11,094 nt of DNA from Chloroflexota bacterium. Lineage in GTDB: Bacteria > Chloroflexota > Limnocylindria > Limnocylindrales > CSP1-4. The first letter of the stretch is position 1. Each line of letters starts with the position of its first letter. The position numbers and the translations under genes are program-made. Shown piece by piece: positions 1-6,078 of this stretch. The stretch is taken from positions 1-11,094 of the forward strand of contig JAJYGO010000345.1 of assembly GCA_021785115.1 (NCBI GenBank), in the 5' to 3' direction. The notes below the pieces were generated by a model. That model was not told the origin of the DNA and did no database searches. It saw nothing but the letters and a program-made list of their open reading frames with translations.

Positions 1-1
1 G

Positions 2-529
2 AACGTGGCGGCCTCTCTGTTCTCGAACGTCGGGCTCCACCTTCCGAGCGGTGCCCTCGACACGTCACCCTCGCCGAGCATCTCGCCGAGCCCGAGCGTG
101 TCGCCGAGCGTCTCGCCGTCACCGTCGCCGAGCGTGTCGCCCTCGCCGAGCGTGTCGCCAAGCCCGAGTCTCGGGCCCAACCTGAACGGCCCGGCGCTGT
201 TCGGGCTGTGCAACGCCTACGTGCACGGGCAGGGCGGCCAGCACGGGAACAAGGACAACGCCCCGCCGTTCAAGGAGCTTCAGGCCGCCGCAGCCGCACT
301 CGGTGAGACGGTCCAGCAGTTCTGCGCCACGGCGCTGCCAGGGGTGGGCCCGATGCCGAGCCCGAGCGCGTCGATCTCGCCCTCGCCGACGTCCAGCCCG
401 ACGTCGGGCGGGACGACCGGTGGGAGCGGCAGCGGGCACGGTGGGAACGGTAACGGCCACGGGCACGGCAAGGGTCACGGGCCCGGTGGCAACGGCGGCG
501 GCGGCAGCGGCCACGGGCACGGCGGCTGA
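2..529 (+). CDS. Ser-Pro-rich, Gly/His-tailed secreted-type hypothetical protein, 3' part (5' end outside the window)
   Basis: The frame is already open at the left edge and a GTG at 5 gives no signal peptide, so this is most likely the C-terminal part of a longer protein. Numbered from that GTG, the visible part has a Ser-Pro low-complexity stretch (about 22-55), a compact segment with two cysteines (C69 in FGLCNAY and C107 in QFCATA) about 38 residues apart, a second short Ser-Pro stretch, and a Gly/His/Asn-rich tail with HGHG and GHGHGG runs. Actinobacterial extracytoplasmic proteins often end in such a segment (GLCxAY, then a Phe-x-x-Leu and an FCA/YCA motif), some of them in DUF5667-type proteins; I make that link from memory. 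Function is unknown. The tail could bind metal ions, and the Ser-Pro stretch is probably a flexible, possibly glycosylated linker. A strong terminator follows. Confidence 0.7.
   Translation, partial: NVAASLFSNVGLHLPSGALDTSPSPSISPSPSVSPSVSPSPSPSVSPSPSVSPSPSLGPNLNGPALFGLCNAYVHGQGGQHGNKDNAPPFKELQAAAAALGETVQQFCATALPGVGPMPSPSASISPSPTSSPTSGGTTGGSGSGHGGNGNGHGHGKGHGPGGNGGGGSGHGHGG
66..176 (+). repeat. Degenerate short tandem repeat encoding Ser-Pro linker
   Basis: Imperfect 6- to 18-base units built from tcgccgagc and tcgccctcg variants repeat in frame and encode alternating Pro and Ser with a Val or Ile every few residues. Such a tract changes length easily by slippage and is prone to assembly error. 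Confidence 0.75.
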
Positions 530-550
530 CGTTTCCGACCGGTCACACGC

Positions 551-588
551 AAGGGCGAGGCCCCCGCGGCCTCGCCCTTCGCTTTGCT
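551..588 (+). terminator. Intrinsic terminator after the Ser-Pro-rich gene
   Basis: A perfect 12-bp stem (551-562 with 568-579, outer arm AAGGGCGAGG) closes a 5-base loop and starts 22 bases after the stop codon. A weakly T-rich run (cgctttgct) follows. The -10 box of the next gene starts right after it, so the terminator insulates that gene from readthrough. Confidence 0.85.
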
Positions 589-593
589 AGCGT
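588..593 (+). promoter_or_regulatory. -10 box of a leaderless promoter for the MOSC gene
   Basis: TAGCGT matches the actinobacterial TANNNT -10 pattern. Its last base is exactly 7 bases before the GTG start at 600, so transcription would begin at the start codon. No clear -35 is visible, and no Shine-Dalgarno sequence precedes the GTG, which fits a leaderless mRNA. Confidence 0.6.
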
Positions 594-599
594 GGGCCG

Positions 600-1391
600 G
601 TGCGCACCGTCACGAGGCTCTCGATCGCGCCGGTCAAGTCCCTCGGCCTGCGCCACCCCTCGGCGATCCGGATCGAACCCTTCGGGGTCCTCGAGAATCG
701 TCGTTTCCACCTGATCGACGAGCGCGGCGCGCTGTTCGGAGGCACCAAGCACGGCCCGCTCGTGCAGATCGCGAGCGAGTGGGACTCGGGATCCGAACGC
801 CTGGCGCTCCGGTTTCCCGACGGGACCGTGGTCGAGGGACCGGCCGACGGGCTCGGCGCGGCCGTGCGCACAGTCTTCTACGGCCGCCCGGTCGGGGGGC
901 GCCTGGTCGAGGGGCCGTTCTCGGACGCCCTCTCCGCGCACGCCGCTCTGCCGCTGCTCCTGGTCCGTCCCGACCACCCGGGCGAGGCGAACGACGTGTG
1001 GCCGCTTTCCCTCGTGTCCTCGGCCTCGGTCATTGCTCTCGCGCGCAGCGCGGGCCGCGAGGATCTCGATCCCCGGCGGTTTCGCATGCTGATCGAGATC
1101 GACGGCTGCACGGCGTACGAGGAAGACGGCTGGGACGGCCGGGCCGTGCGCGTGGGCGGGGCGGTGCTTCGCATCGCCGGACCGATCCCCCGCTGCCAGG
1201 TCACGCAGCTGGATCCCTCGACCGGGCTGCGCGACTTCCCGACGTTGTCGGCGATCAAGTCCGCCCGCGGGCTCGGCCCCGACGGACGAAGCCTGCCGTT
1301 CGGGGTCTACGGCGAGGTCCTCGAGCCCGGGCTCGTCCGGGTCGGGGATCCCGTCGAGCCCCTCGACGGCGCCGCTCCTCCGGCTCGCTGA
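600..1391 (+). CDS. MOSC domain-containing protein (MOSC N-terminal barrel plus MOSC)
   Basis: A 263-residue protein. The N-terminal part (about 1-115, opening VTRLSIAPVKSLGL) matches the MOSC N-terminal beta-barrel domain, and the C-terminal part (about 140-258) the MOSC domain, named from molybdenum cofactor sulfurase C-termini. C199 in PRCQVTQLDPSTG sits where family members keep the conserved cysteine thought to take part in sulfur or molybdenum-cofactor binding. Relatives include the mARC/YcbX class of molybdenum enzymes, which reduce N-hydroxylated compounds, but many stand-alone actinobacterial members have no assigned reaction. The length is normal for the family. The GTG at 600 is chosen because the family's N-terminal motif begins at once after it and a -10 box lies exactly 7 bases upstream. 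It appears monocistronic, between a terminator and a hairpin. The domain call is firm; the reaction is not. Confidence 0.88.
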   Translation: MRTVTRLSIAPVKSLGLRHPSAIRIEPFGVLENRRFHLIDERGALFGGTKHGPLVQIASEWDSGSERLALRFPDGTVVEGPADGLGAAVRTVFYGRPVGGRLVEGPFSDALSAHAALPLLLVRPDHPGEANDVWPLSLVSSASVIALARSAGREDLDPRRFRMLIEIDGCTAYEEDGWDGRAVRVGGAVLRIAGPIPRCQVTQLDPSTGLRDFPTLSAIKSARGLGPDGRSLPFGVYGEVLEPGLVRVGDPVEPLDGAAPPAR

Positions 1392-1394
1392 GGG

Positions 1395-1423
1395 CCGGCC
1401 ATGGCGTCGTTCGCCGCGGCCGG
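1395..1423 (+). terminator. Possible hairpin terminator after the MOSC gene
   Basis: Starting 4 bases after the stop codon, CCGGCC (1395-1400) pairs with GGCCGG (1418-1423). Inside it GGCG (1403-1406) pairs with CGCC (1412-1415) around a TCGTT loop, leaving a 2x2 internal loop. There is no T-run, only tatccctccc, so this is a moderate candidate. The rest of the gap up to 1567 holds no gene I can support. Confidence 0.4.
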
Positions 1424-1567
1424 TATCCCTCCCGGCTCCTCGCGCGTCATCAGCGTGTTCGCAGTGCGCGTTCGCAGCGCGACGGAGCCCATCGAGGAGG
1501 TGCGGGATGACGCGCAACGTGGGAACGACCGACCGCGCGGGCTCCCGCCGCACGCGCGAGGCCGCCC

Positions 1568-1573
1568 TACACT
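1568..1573 (+). promoter_or_regulatory. -10 box of a leaderless promoter for the 49-aa ORF
   Basis: TACACT has its last base exactly 7 bases before the ATG at 1580, the same geometry as at the MOSC and GNAT genes. No Shine-Dalgarno sequence lies directly in front of this ATG. Confidence 0.5.
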
Positions 1574-1579
1574 CGGGCC

Positions 1580-1729
1580 ATGCCGCCCGAACCCCGGGAC
1601 GATGCCGGCGGGCTCGACGCCGACCGCGCGAGGAGCCGGATCCCCGACCACCTCGACGGCGGGCTCGGGATCCGGGAGCGGCGGGACCTCGAGGCCCACC
1701 TCGCCGAATGCAGGCGGCGGCCGTCGTGA
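1580..1729 (+). CDS. 49-aa zinc-finger (anti-sigma-like) small protein
   Basis: A short ORF with strong third-position GC bias in this frame only. Residues about 21-44 read like the first part of a putative zinc-finger (zf-HC2, anti-sigma factor) domain: DHLDGGLGIRERRDLEAHL followed by AEC. The usual end of that motif is HxxxCxxC; here the His and first Cys are present (HLAEC) but the second Cys is replaced in CRRRPS and the protein stops, so the site is incomplete. The stop overlaps the ATG of the next gene (TGATG), which implies translational coupling. In typical anti-sigma factors the zinc finger is followed by a membrane segment in the same chain; here the membrane protein is separate and in another frame. 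It may be a degraded or split anti-sigma factor, or a genuine small protein. No sigma factor gene is visible nearby. Confidence 0.5.
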   Translation: MPPEPRDDAGGLDADRARSRIPDHLDGGLGIRERRDLEAHLAECRRRPS

Positions 1730-2261
1730 TGCCCCGAACGGCGCGCCGGGCCGTCGCCTGGATCCTGATGGTGCTGGCGGCCGGCCTCGTCCCCTGGACT
1801 GCCTACCTCGGCTTCACCCTGCCGCGCCGGTTCACCGCCCACCACTGGGACGTGGCGTGGGTCGGGTTCGACGTCCTGCTGATGCTCGCGCTCACGGGCA
1901 CCGCGTGGGCCGCGTGGGCCCGGCGTCAGATCTTCGCCGGCGCGGCGATCGTGACGGCCACGCTGCTCGTCTGCGACGCATGGTTCGACATCGTGCTGTC
2001 CCTCGGCTCGCGGGGTGCCGTGCCCACGATCGCGGCGGCGCTGCTGGTGGAGCTCCCCATTGCGGTCGGCCTTGGCATGATGGCCCGCCGGGTCATGCTC
2101 GGGACCTTCCGCCGGTTTCTCGGCAGCTCGGGACCCGGCCCGGCGCGACCGGCCGGGAAGCTGGTGGACATCCCACTGCTGTTCTCCCCGGAGGACCCAG
2201 GGGGGCGGAGGGGACGCCCGCCGCCGGAGACAGGGAGGAACCCGGAGGCACCGTCCGCTAG
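1729..2261 (+). CDS. Four-helix integral membrane protein of unknown function, probable frameshift near its 3' end
   Basis: From the ATG at 1729 the frame encodes four hydrophobic helices: about 8-29, 44-66, 70-92 and 97-119. Marked motifs are the loop LPRRFTAHHWDVAWVGFD before and into helix 2 and CDAWFDI in helix 3. Small actinobacterial membrane proteins with this HWD...WVGxD / DAWFD pattern are common and uncharacterised. As written, the frame has no stop until 2487, running 230 bases into the opposite-strand GNAT gene with an Arg/Pro-rich, low-GC3 translation. If one base is restored in the G6 run at 2200-2205, the protein becomes 177 residues with an acidic tail ending GGTVR and a TAG at 2259-2261, inside the loop of a terminator hairpin. 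I give the coordinates of that repaired gene. Translation is coupled to the upstream ORF. Possible causes are a homopolymer sequencing error, a real mutation, or -1 ribosomal slippage on the G-run. Confidence 0.6.
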
Positions 2262-2273
2262 CCGGACGGTGCC
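2247..2273. terminator. Bidirectional hairpin between convergent genes
   Basis: A perfect 11-bp stem, GGCACCGTCCG (2247-2257) with CGGACGGTGCC (2263-2273), has the loop CTAGC. The loop carries the minus-strand stop of the acetyltransferase (2260-2258) and, in the frame-corrected reading, the plus-strand stop of the membrane protein (2259-2261). It can serve transcripts from both sides. T-runs are weak, as is usual at this GC content. Confidence 0.75.
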
Positions 2274-2806
2274 GGTCGCTCGAGCTCGAAGACCAGTTCC
2301 TCGCCGTCCTCGTCGTCCCACCGGGTTCCGACCTGGACGAACCCGAGCTTGCGCACGAGCGCCAGCGAGGGGAGGTTCCAGGGACCGACCGAAGCGACGA
2401 ACCGGCGGACGCCGTGCTCGCCGCCGGCCCACGAGAGCAGGGAGAGCACGGCCTCCTTCGCGTAGCCACGCCGGCGGTGGGCGGTGAGCACCGTGTAGCC
2501 AACCTCGACGGCGCCCCGCTGGTCCGGCGGAGCGTGGAATCCGAGGGACCCGACCAGGGTCGGTGAAGAACCCCGCAGCACCATCGCGCGGACGAGCCAC
2601 TGCCGCTCGGAGACGCTGGCCCGGATCTGCCGCAGGCGGAGGACGTCAGGGATCGTCTCGGCCCACTCGACCGACGGCTCGACACCGAGCAGTTCGCCGG
2701 CCGCCTCGAGATCGTCGCCCTGCAACGCCTCCATGACCTCCGGCGGGACGCAGACGAGCTCGAGACGCGGCGTGGGGATCGGCGGGATCGCCATCGCGTC
2801 CGACAC
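2258..2806 (-). CDS. GNAT family N-acetyltransferase (RimJ/RimL-like)
   Basis: A 182-residue, single-domain acetyltransferase. It follows the Acetyltransf_3 layout: an opening PTPRLELVCV strand, a central beta-strand pair (EVGYTVLTAHRRRGYAKEA, about 102-119) carrying the R-x-x-G-x-A acetyl-CoA pyrophosphate-binding loop (RRGYAK), and the motif B Asn in NLPSLALVRKLGF (N144 onward). The family moves an acetyl group from acetyl-CoA to an amine, often protein N-termini, antibiotics or small metabolites; the substrate cannot be read from the sequence. The length is typical. The GTG at 2806 is chosen because a TATGCT -10 box ends exactly 7 bases upstream and no Shine-Dalgarno sequence is present, so the mRNA is probably leaderless. 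An in-frame ATG four codons further in is the alternative start. The stop lies in the loop of the terminator hairpin. Confidence 0.9.
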   Translation of the reverse strand: MSDAMAIPPIPTPRLELVCVPPEVMEALQGDDLEAAGELLGVEPSVEWAETIPDVLRLRQIRASVSERQWLVRAMVLRGSSPTLVGSLGFHAPPDQRGAVEVGYTVLTAHRRRGYAKEAVLSLLSWAGGEHGVRRFVASVGPWNLPSLALVRKLGFVQVGTRWDDEDGEELVFELERPAPSG

Positions 2807-2812
2807 GACCCG

Positions 2813-2818
2813 AGCATA
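2813..2818 (-). promoter_or_regulatory. -10 box of a leaderless promoter for the GNAT gene
   Basis: On the minus strand the hexamer reads TATGCT, a close match to TATAAT, and its last base is 7 bases before the GTG start at 2806. No clear -35 is visible in the GC-rich upstream DNA. Confidence 0.6.
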
Positions 2819-2824
2819 GCCGCG

Positions 2825-2843
2825 CCCCGCGCAACGCGCGGGG
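2825..2843 (-). terminator. GC hairpin after the 49-aa membrane protein gene
   Basis: CCCCGCGC and GCGCGGGG form an 8-bp stem around a 3-base loop, between the stop of the small membrane protein and the promoter of the acetyltransferase. There is no T-run. The surrounding 2820-2870 stretch is almost pure G and C. Confidence 0.35.
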
Positions 2844-2881
2844 GCGCGGGCGCGCGGGGGCGGCGAGCGATGCGGGACCGG

Positions 2882-3031
2882 CTACGCGGCCAGCTTGGCC
2901 CTCGCCGGGGGAGACACGATCCGGTCCTCCTCGGCGGTCGGTCGCATCCCCCAGATCGACATCGCCACCACCAGCGAGACCGACCCGAGGCCGAGGATCG
3001 CGTTGACCACCGTCATGAGCGTCGTGTCCAT
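2882..3031 (-). CDS. 49-aa single-pass membrane protein
   Basis: The ATG at 3031 is preceded, after 6 bases, by a near-perfect ribosome binding site (AAGGAGG, minus strand, 3044-3038), the best Shine-Dalgarno on this side of the window. The product has a short polar start (MDTTLMT), one hydrophobic helix at about 8-28 (VVNAILGLGSVSLVVAMSIW), then the conserved-looking GMRPTAEED and a basic C-terminus. The third-position GC bias supports coding in this frame. I do not recognise a named family. Small one-helix proteins like this often sit next to, and modulate, larger membrane complexes, but no partner is evident here. It is divergent from the decarboxylase (140 bases between starts) and upstream of the acetyltransferase, which seems to have its own promoter. 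A possible -10 (TACGCT, 3087-3082) lies about 50 bases upstream. Confidence 0.72.
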   Translation of the reverse strand: MDTTLMTVVNAILGLGSVSLVVAMSIWGMRPTAEEDRIVSPPARAKLAA

Positions 3032-3157
3032 GGTGCCCCTCCTTGCTCCTCCGCGCCGGCCGGATCGCCAACGTCCAGGTCAGCGTAGGGAGAGCCGTCC
3101 CAAGCCCGGTTCAGACGATCTCCAGCAGCCGGGCAAGGAATCGGAAAGTCGCTCTGC

Positions 3158-3163
3158 TAGCCT
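3158..3163 (+). promoter_or_regulatory. -10 box close to the decarboxylase start
   Basis: TAGCCT, within GCTAGCCT, ends 9 bases before the GTG at 3172. The context resembles the box in front of the MOSC gene (GCTAGCGT). The leader would be 0-2 bases, and no Shine-Dalgarno sequence is visible. Confidence 0.45.
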
Positions 3164-3171
3164 CGCCGGCC

Positions 3172-4695
3172 GTGGATCCCGAGCAGGACCTGGTGCACTA
3201 CCGCGATCCGGCCGCCCGCAACACGCTGAGCGACCTCGGCCACGCGGCCTGGGAGGCGGCCCTCGACTTCCTGTACGAGGAGGCCCTTCGCCGCCCGGTC
3301 GGCTCCGACACCTACCCCGAGCGCCGGCTCGGCTACTTCGGCCCCTCGGGACGCCCGGGTCCGGCCCCCGCGACGCCGGCGCCGGCCGCCGAGGTCCTCC
3401 GGGAGTTTCGCGAGCGCATCGCCCCGTATGCGTTCAACGCCGGCCACCCGCGGGCCCTCGCGTACTTCACGCCGCCGACGCTGCCGATGGCGGTGGTCGG
3501 CGAGCTGCTCGCGCAGTGGATGAACCAGGGCGTCGACGTCTGGGCGACGGCCCCGACCGCGGCCCTGGTCGAGGAGGAGGTCGTCCGCTGGCTCTGCGAC
3601 CTCATCGGCTACGGCGAGGGGAGCTTCGGGGTCCTCACCTCCGGCGGGGTCATGGCGAACGTCATGGCGATGACCGTGGCCCGCGACGTGCACCTCGCGC
3701 GGCTCCTCTGCCGCGACGCGCCGCCGCGCGGAGCCGACCTCGGACGCGCGCGGGCCTACGTGTCCGACCAGACCCACTTCTCGATCGCGCGGGCCCTCGG
3801 GATCCTCGGCTTCCCCGAGGAGGCCCTGCGCGTCGTGCCGTCCGACGAGCGATTCCGCCTGCAGGCCGAGCCAGTCGCGGCGGCGATCGCCGAGGACCGG
3901 GCCGCAGGACTGGTCCCGTTCGCGATCTCGGCCGTGGCCGGCTCGACGAACACCGGGTCGGTCGACGCGGTCGTCGACCTGGCCGACCTTGCGCAGCGGG
4001 AGGGGCTCTGGCTGCACGTGGACGGGGCCTACGGCGGCGCGGCACGGCTGTCGGCGCGCGACGCCCGACGCGTCCCCGGCCTCGACCGCGGCGATTCGGT
4101 GACGATCGACCCGCACAAGTGGTTCTTCCAGCCGCACGACATCGGCGCGCTGCTGGTCCGCCACCGGCAGGACCTGCTCGACACCTTCCACCGCGCGCCC
4201 GAGTACTACCGCGAGAGCCGGCCGGAGGACGAGCCGCTGCACTGGTACCAGTACTCGATGGAGGGGACCCGGCGGTTCCGCGGGCTGAAGCTCTGGACGA
4301 GCTGGAAGCAGCTCGGCACCGAGGGCCTGGGCCGGCTGGTCGAGGCGAACGACGACCTCGCCGCGCACCTCGCCGCCCGCTGCCGCGAGGCAGACGACCT
4401 CGAGGCCGTCCCGGCGGAGCCGGAGCTCTCGGTGGTGTGCTTCCGCCACCTGCCCGGCGGCCGCGAGGCGGCGGCCCGGCTCGATCCGGCGGCGCTCGAC
4501 CGCTACCAGGACCGGCTGCAGCGCGCCCTGGAGGTCTCGGGCGAGGGCTGGCTCTCGACGACCACCCTGCGCGGCCGGACCTACCTGCGAGCCGGCATCG
4601 TGAACTTCCTGTCCACGCCGGAGGACGTCGACGAGCTGCTCGCGACCCTGCGAAGGGTCTCGCCGGCCGCAGCGGCCGAGGCCGGGATCGCCTGA
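3172..4695 (+). CDS. Group II pyridoxal-phosphate-dependent amino acid decarboxylase
   Basis: A 507-residue protein of the aromatic-L-amino-acid / glutamate / aspartate decarboxylase superfamily (PLP fold type I, group II). Visible landmarks: TSGGVMANVMAM for phosphate binding; H202 in SDQTHFS, expected to stack on the cofactor ring; D284 in HVDGAYGG, which would contact the pyridine nitrogen; and K316 in TIDPHKWFF, the lysine forming the internal aldimine. Length is normal for the group. The reaction is removal of the alpha-carboxylate of an amino acid as CO2; the substrate (aromatic amino acid, aspartate, glutamate or 2,4-diaminobutyrate) cannot be decided by eye. The frame is open back to 3043, but GTG 3172 is preferred because a -10 box lies just upstream and the preceding translation does not look like protein. 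It converges with the aminotransferase, 18 bases between stop codons, with a short direct repeat (gacgcgcc) in the gap. Confidence 0.88.
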   Translation: MDPEQDLVHYRDPAARNTLSDLGHAAWEAALDFLYEEALRRPVGSDTYPERRLGYFGPSGRPGPAPATPAPAAEVLREFRERIAPYAFNAGHPRALAYFTPPTLPMAVVGELLAQWMNQGVDVWATAPTAALVEEEVVRWLCDLIGYGEGSFGVLTSGGVMANVMAMTVARDVHLARLLCRDAPPRGADLGRARAYVSDQTHFSIARALGILGFPEEALRVVPSDERFRLQAEPVAAAIAEDRAAGLVPFAISAVAGSTNTGSVDAVVDLADLAQREGLWLHVDGAYGGAARLSARDARRVPGLDRGDSVTIDPHKWFFQPHDIGALLVRHRQDLLDTFHRAPEYYRESRPEDEPLHWYQYSMEGTRRFRGLKLWTSWKQLGTEGLGRLVEANDDLAAHLAARCREADDLEAVPAEPELSVVCFRHLPGGREAAARLDPAALDRYQDRLQRALEVSGEGWLSTTTLRGRTYLRAGIVNFLSTPEDVDELLATLRRVSPAAAAEAGIA

Positions 4696-4713
4696 CGCGC
4701 CAGACGCGCCGCC

Positions 4714-6045
4714 CTATCCGACGACGGCCCGGTCGGTGATCTCGAGGGCCCGGTCGAGGACCTCGAAGCCCTCGGCGAGCTCGGCCTCGGTGATGCAAAG
4801 GGGCGGGTTGGTCATGACCTGGTTCCAGTGCAGGTTCACGAACACGCCGTGCTCGAGTGCGAACCGGTAGAGCTCGGCCATCTCGGGGCTCGAGCCGTTG
4901 AACGGCGCCATCGGCTCGCCGCTCGAGCGGTCGCGCACGAGCTCGAGGACCCCGAACAGGCCGATGCCCCGGTGGGCCCCGACCGAGGGGTGGCCGGCCG
5001 CGAGCTCCTCGTGGTGGCGGGCCATGACCTCGCCCATCTTCGCGGCGCGCTCGATCAGCCCGTCCTCCTCGTAGACCCGGATCGTCGCAAGGGCCGCCGC
5101 GAGGGCCACGGGGTGGGAGTTGTAGGTGAGCCCGCCGAAGAACACGTGGTCCTCGAAGTGGGCGGCGATCCCCGGGCGCATGCCGAGGGCCCCGAGCGGC
5201 ACGTAGCTCGAGGTGAGCCCCTTCGCGCACGTGATGATGTCGGGCACGACGCCCCAGTGGTCCACCGCGAACCAGGCCCCCGTGCGCCCGAACCCGCTCA
5301 TGACCTCGTCGGCGATCAGCAGGATCCCGTAGCGGTCGCAGAGCTCGCGCACGCCCTGCAGGTACCCCTCGGGGGGCACGAGGATCCCGTTGGTGCCGGT
5401 GACGGGCTCCAGGATGAACGCCGCGATGGTCTCCGGGCCCTCGAGCTCGATCGTCTCCGCCAGCGCGGCCAGGGCCTGATCGGCGGAGTCCATCGGGCGA
5501 GCGGTCCCGTGGTAGAAGTCAAGGACGTGCACGACGCCCGGGATGCCGGGCTCGTTCGCCCAGCGTCGGGGGTCGCCCGTCAGCGTGATCGCCCCTGCGG
5601 TCGCGCCGTGGTAGGAGCGGTAGCGCGCGAGGATCTTGTGCCTCCCGGTGACGGCCCTGGCGATGCGGATCGCGTTCTCGTTGGCCTCGGCGCCCCCCAG
5701 GGTGAAGAACGACTTCTCGATGTCCCCCGGGAAGAGCTCGGCGAGCTTTCGACCGAGCAGGGCCCTCGGCTCGGTGGCCATCGCGGCCGAGTTCACGTAG
5801 GCGAGCTGCTCGGCCTGGCGGGCGATCGCCTCGATGACCCGGGGGTCCCCGTGGCCGATGTTCACGCTCATGAGCTGGCTGTTGAAGTCGAGGTAGCGCT
5901 TGCCGTCGGGGTCGTAGAAGTAGCAGCCCTTCGCGCGGGCGACCGGGATCGGGGAGACCCTGGACTGCGCCGCCCAGTCATAGAGCGTGTAGCGCCTGGA
6001 CCACTCGACGATCTCCTCTGCGGACAGGGGCCGGGACTCGCTCAC
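4714..6045 (-). CDS. Class III omega-aminotransferase (beta-alanine / 3-aminoisobutyrate type)
   Basis: A 443-residue PLP enzyme of aminotransferase class III (fold type I). Landmarks: GGAEANENAIRIAR for phosphate binding, SYHGAT, D246 in LIADEVMSGFGRTG contacting the pyridine nitrogen, and K275 in TCAKGLTSSYVPLGA, which binds PLP. It transfers a terminal amino group to pyruvate or 2-oxoglutarate. Just downstream of the semialdehyde dehydrogenase gene, the likely amino donor is beta-alanine or 3-aminoisobutyrate, giving malonate or methylmalonate semialdehyde; taurine and other omega-amino acids remain possible because these subfamilies look alike. The start is GTG 6045, with a strong ribosome binding site (AAGGAGGG, 6059-6052) 6 bases before it. 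It is the second gene of a minus-strand operon, 33 bases after the dehydrogenase stop, with no promoter or terminator in the gap. The class is certain; the substrate is inferred. Confidence 0.92.
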   Translation of the reverse strand: MSESRPLSAEEIVEWSRRYTLYDWAAQSRVSPIPVARAKGCYFYDPDGKRYLDFNSQLMSVNIGHGDPRVIEAIARQAEQLAYVNSAAMATEPRALLGRKLAELFPGDIEKSFFTLGGAEANENAIRIARAVTGRHKILARYRSYHGATAGAITLTGDPRRWANEPGIPGVVHVLDFYHGTARPMDSADQALAALAETIELEGPETIAAFILEPVTGTNGILVPPEGYLQGVRELCDRYGILLIADEVMSGFGRTGAWFAVDHWGVVPDIITCAKGLTSSYVPLGALGMRPGIAAHFEDHVFFGGLTYNSHPVALAAALATIRVYEEDGLIERAAKMGEVMARHHEELAAGHPSVGAHRGIGLFGVLELVRDRSSGEPMAPFNGSSPEMAELYRFALEHGVFVNLHWNQVMTNPPLCITEAELAEGFEVLDRALEITDRAVVG

Positions 6046-6078
6046 TGCACACCCTCCTTGCCAACTGGCGGATTCGTC

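Noticed and set aside
66..176. Short tandem repeats considered as a CRISPR-like array
   Set aside because: The units are 6-18 bases, degenerate, in frame and code for Ser-Pro; there are no spacers of even length.
1507..1728. An upstream ATG at 1507 with a good GAGGAGGT 5 bases before it, in frame with the four-helix membrane protein
   Set aside because: The added 74 residues are Arg/Pro-rich with no GC3 bias, and they overlap the better-looking ORF at 1580. The Shine-Dalgarno match is real, so this start is disfavoured but not excluded.
2895..4739. A 614-codon plus-strand frame overlapping the decarboxylase in another frame
   Set aside because: It is an out-of-frame shadow dominated by Arg, Gly and Pro; the decarboxylase frame carries the catalytic motifs.
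3662..5230. A 522-codon minus-strand frame across the decarboxylase and the aminotransferase end
   Set aside because: It is Arg/Pro/Gly-rich, without recognisable motifs, and overlaps two well-supported genes in other frames.
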